From positions 2,569,804-2,633,803 of the forward strand of contig NZ_LN913006.1 of the NCBI RefSeq assembly GCF_001487165.1: DNA of 64,000 bases, read 5' to 3'. How positions within the stretch are numbered: position 1 is the stretch's first letter; each line of letters opens with the position of its first letter. Position numbers and translations under genes: made by a program. Below are positions 63,542-64,000 of this stretch, piece after piece. This DNA comes from Blautia massiliensis (ex Durand et al. 2017) (GTDB lineage: Bacteria; Bacillota; Clostridia; Lachnospirales; Lachnospiraceae). The notes under the pieces are model-generated. The model made no database searches and was not told the DNA's origin. It saw only the letters and a list, made by a program, of their open reading frames with translations.

Positions 63542-63604
63542 AATATCATTATTCAGTTGCCTTGATAACTCAACAGTAAAACACATTTCTTTTCTCTACT
63601 TTTT

Positions 63605-64000
<396 letters not shown>

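Overview
The window looks like a chromosomal segment of an anaerobic, endospore-forming gut Firmicute of the family Lachnospiraceae, probably Blautia or a close relative. This is inferred from spoVT, spoIID and a spoIIQ-like gene, the clostridial type of surface proteins, a lysine-riboswitch/NhaC pair, LysRS with a C-terminal tRNA-binding domain, and the rRNA/tRNA content. The species cannot be fixed from the sequence alone. Most genes lie on the minus strand, as does the rRNA operon at the right edge.

Layout. (1) 1-3.4 kb: AT-rich right arm of a Tn916-family integrative conjugative element: end of an ABC ATPase gene, orf7-like sigma gene, orf8-like gene, xis, int and a pair of DR-2-like arm sites. 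(2) 3.6-8.8 kb: a decayed island bounded by two copies of the 3' end of lysS. It holds an S24 repressor pseudogene, a Xre regulator, a membrane-linked MerR regulator with a textbook 19-bp-spacer promoter, a DUF1847 protein, an N-terminally truncated tyrosine recombinase and a VOC protein. (3) 8.7-25.7 kb: housekeeping genes, all minus: lysS, greA, GT2 glycosyltransferase, dusB, DUF6145, birA, argF, SPFH, nfeD, rRNA methyltransferase, ktrA/ktrB-type potassium uptake, pfkA, dnaE, cvfB. From dnaE to birA the genes are closely packed and may be one long transcription unit. An IS200/IS605-type end relic sits next to birA.

(4) 25.9-36.5 kb: NhaC transporter under a lysine riboswitch (so probably a lysine transporter), a Xre regulator, araD, acyl-ACP thioesterase, tRNA-Gln, nicotinate phosphoribosyltransferase, a VanY-like carboxypeptidase whose Shine-Dalgarno lies in a terminator hairpin, spoVT, polyphosphate kinase and hemolysin III. 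(5) 36.6-45 kb: a 2520-residue secreted protein with a metallopeptidase-like head and seven near-identical 80-residue Cys-rich repeats, followed at once by a small secreted leucine-rich-repeat protein. (6) 45-51 kb: a GIY-YIG protein and a sucrose operon (scrA-scrB, with scrR upstream) with a recognisable promoter and putative operator. (7) 51-59 kb: spoIIQ-like and spoIID genes that both seem to lack their catalytic residues, a membrane metallophosphoesterase, a 1336-residue secreted Ig-like protein and a DUF3592 protein. (8) 59.3-64 kb: in transcription order 16S (partial), 5S, tRNA-Ala, tRNA-Ile, 23S, then tRNA-Asp, Val, Tyr, Thr, fMet, Phe and Lys. The 5S gene lies between 16S and 23S, not after 23S.

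The best leads are the lysS-flanked island, the giant repeat protein with its small partner, the apparently catalytically dead SpoIID/SpoIIQ pair, the lysine-riboswitch transporter, the terminator/Shine-Dalgarno overlap and the rRNA gene order. I found no CRISPR array and no clear new defence system.
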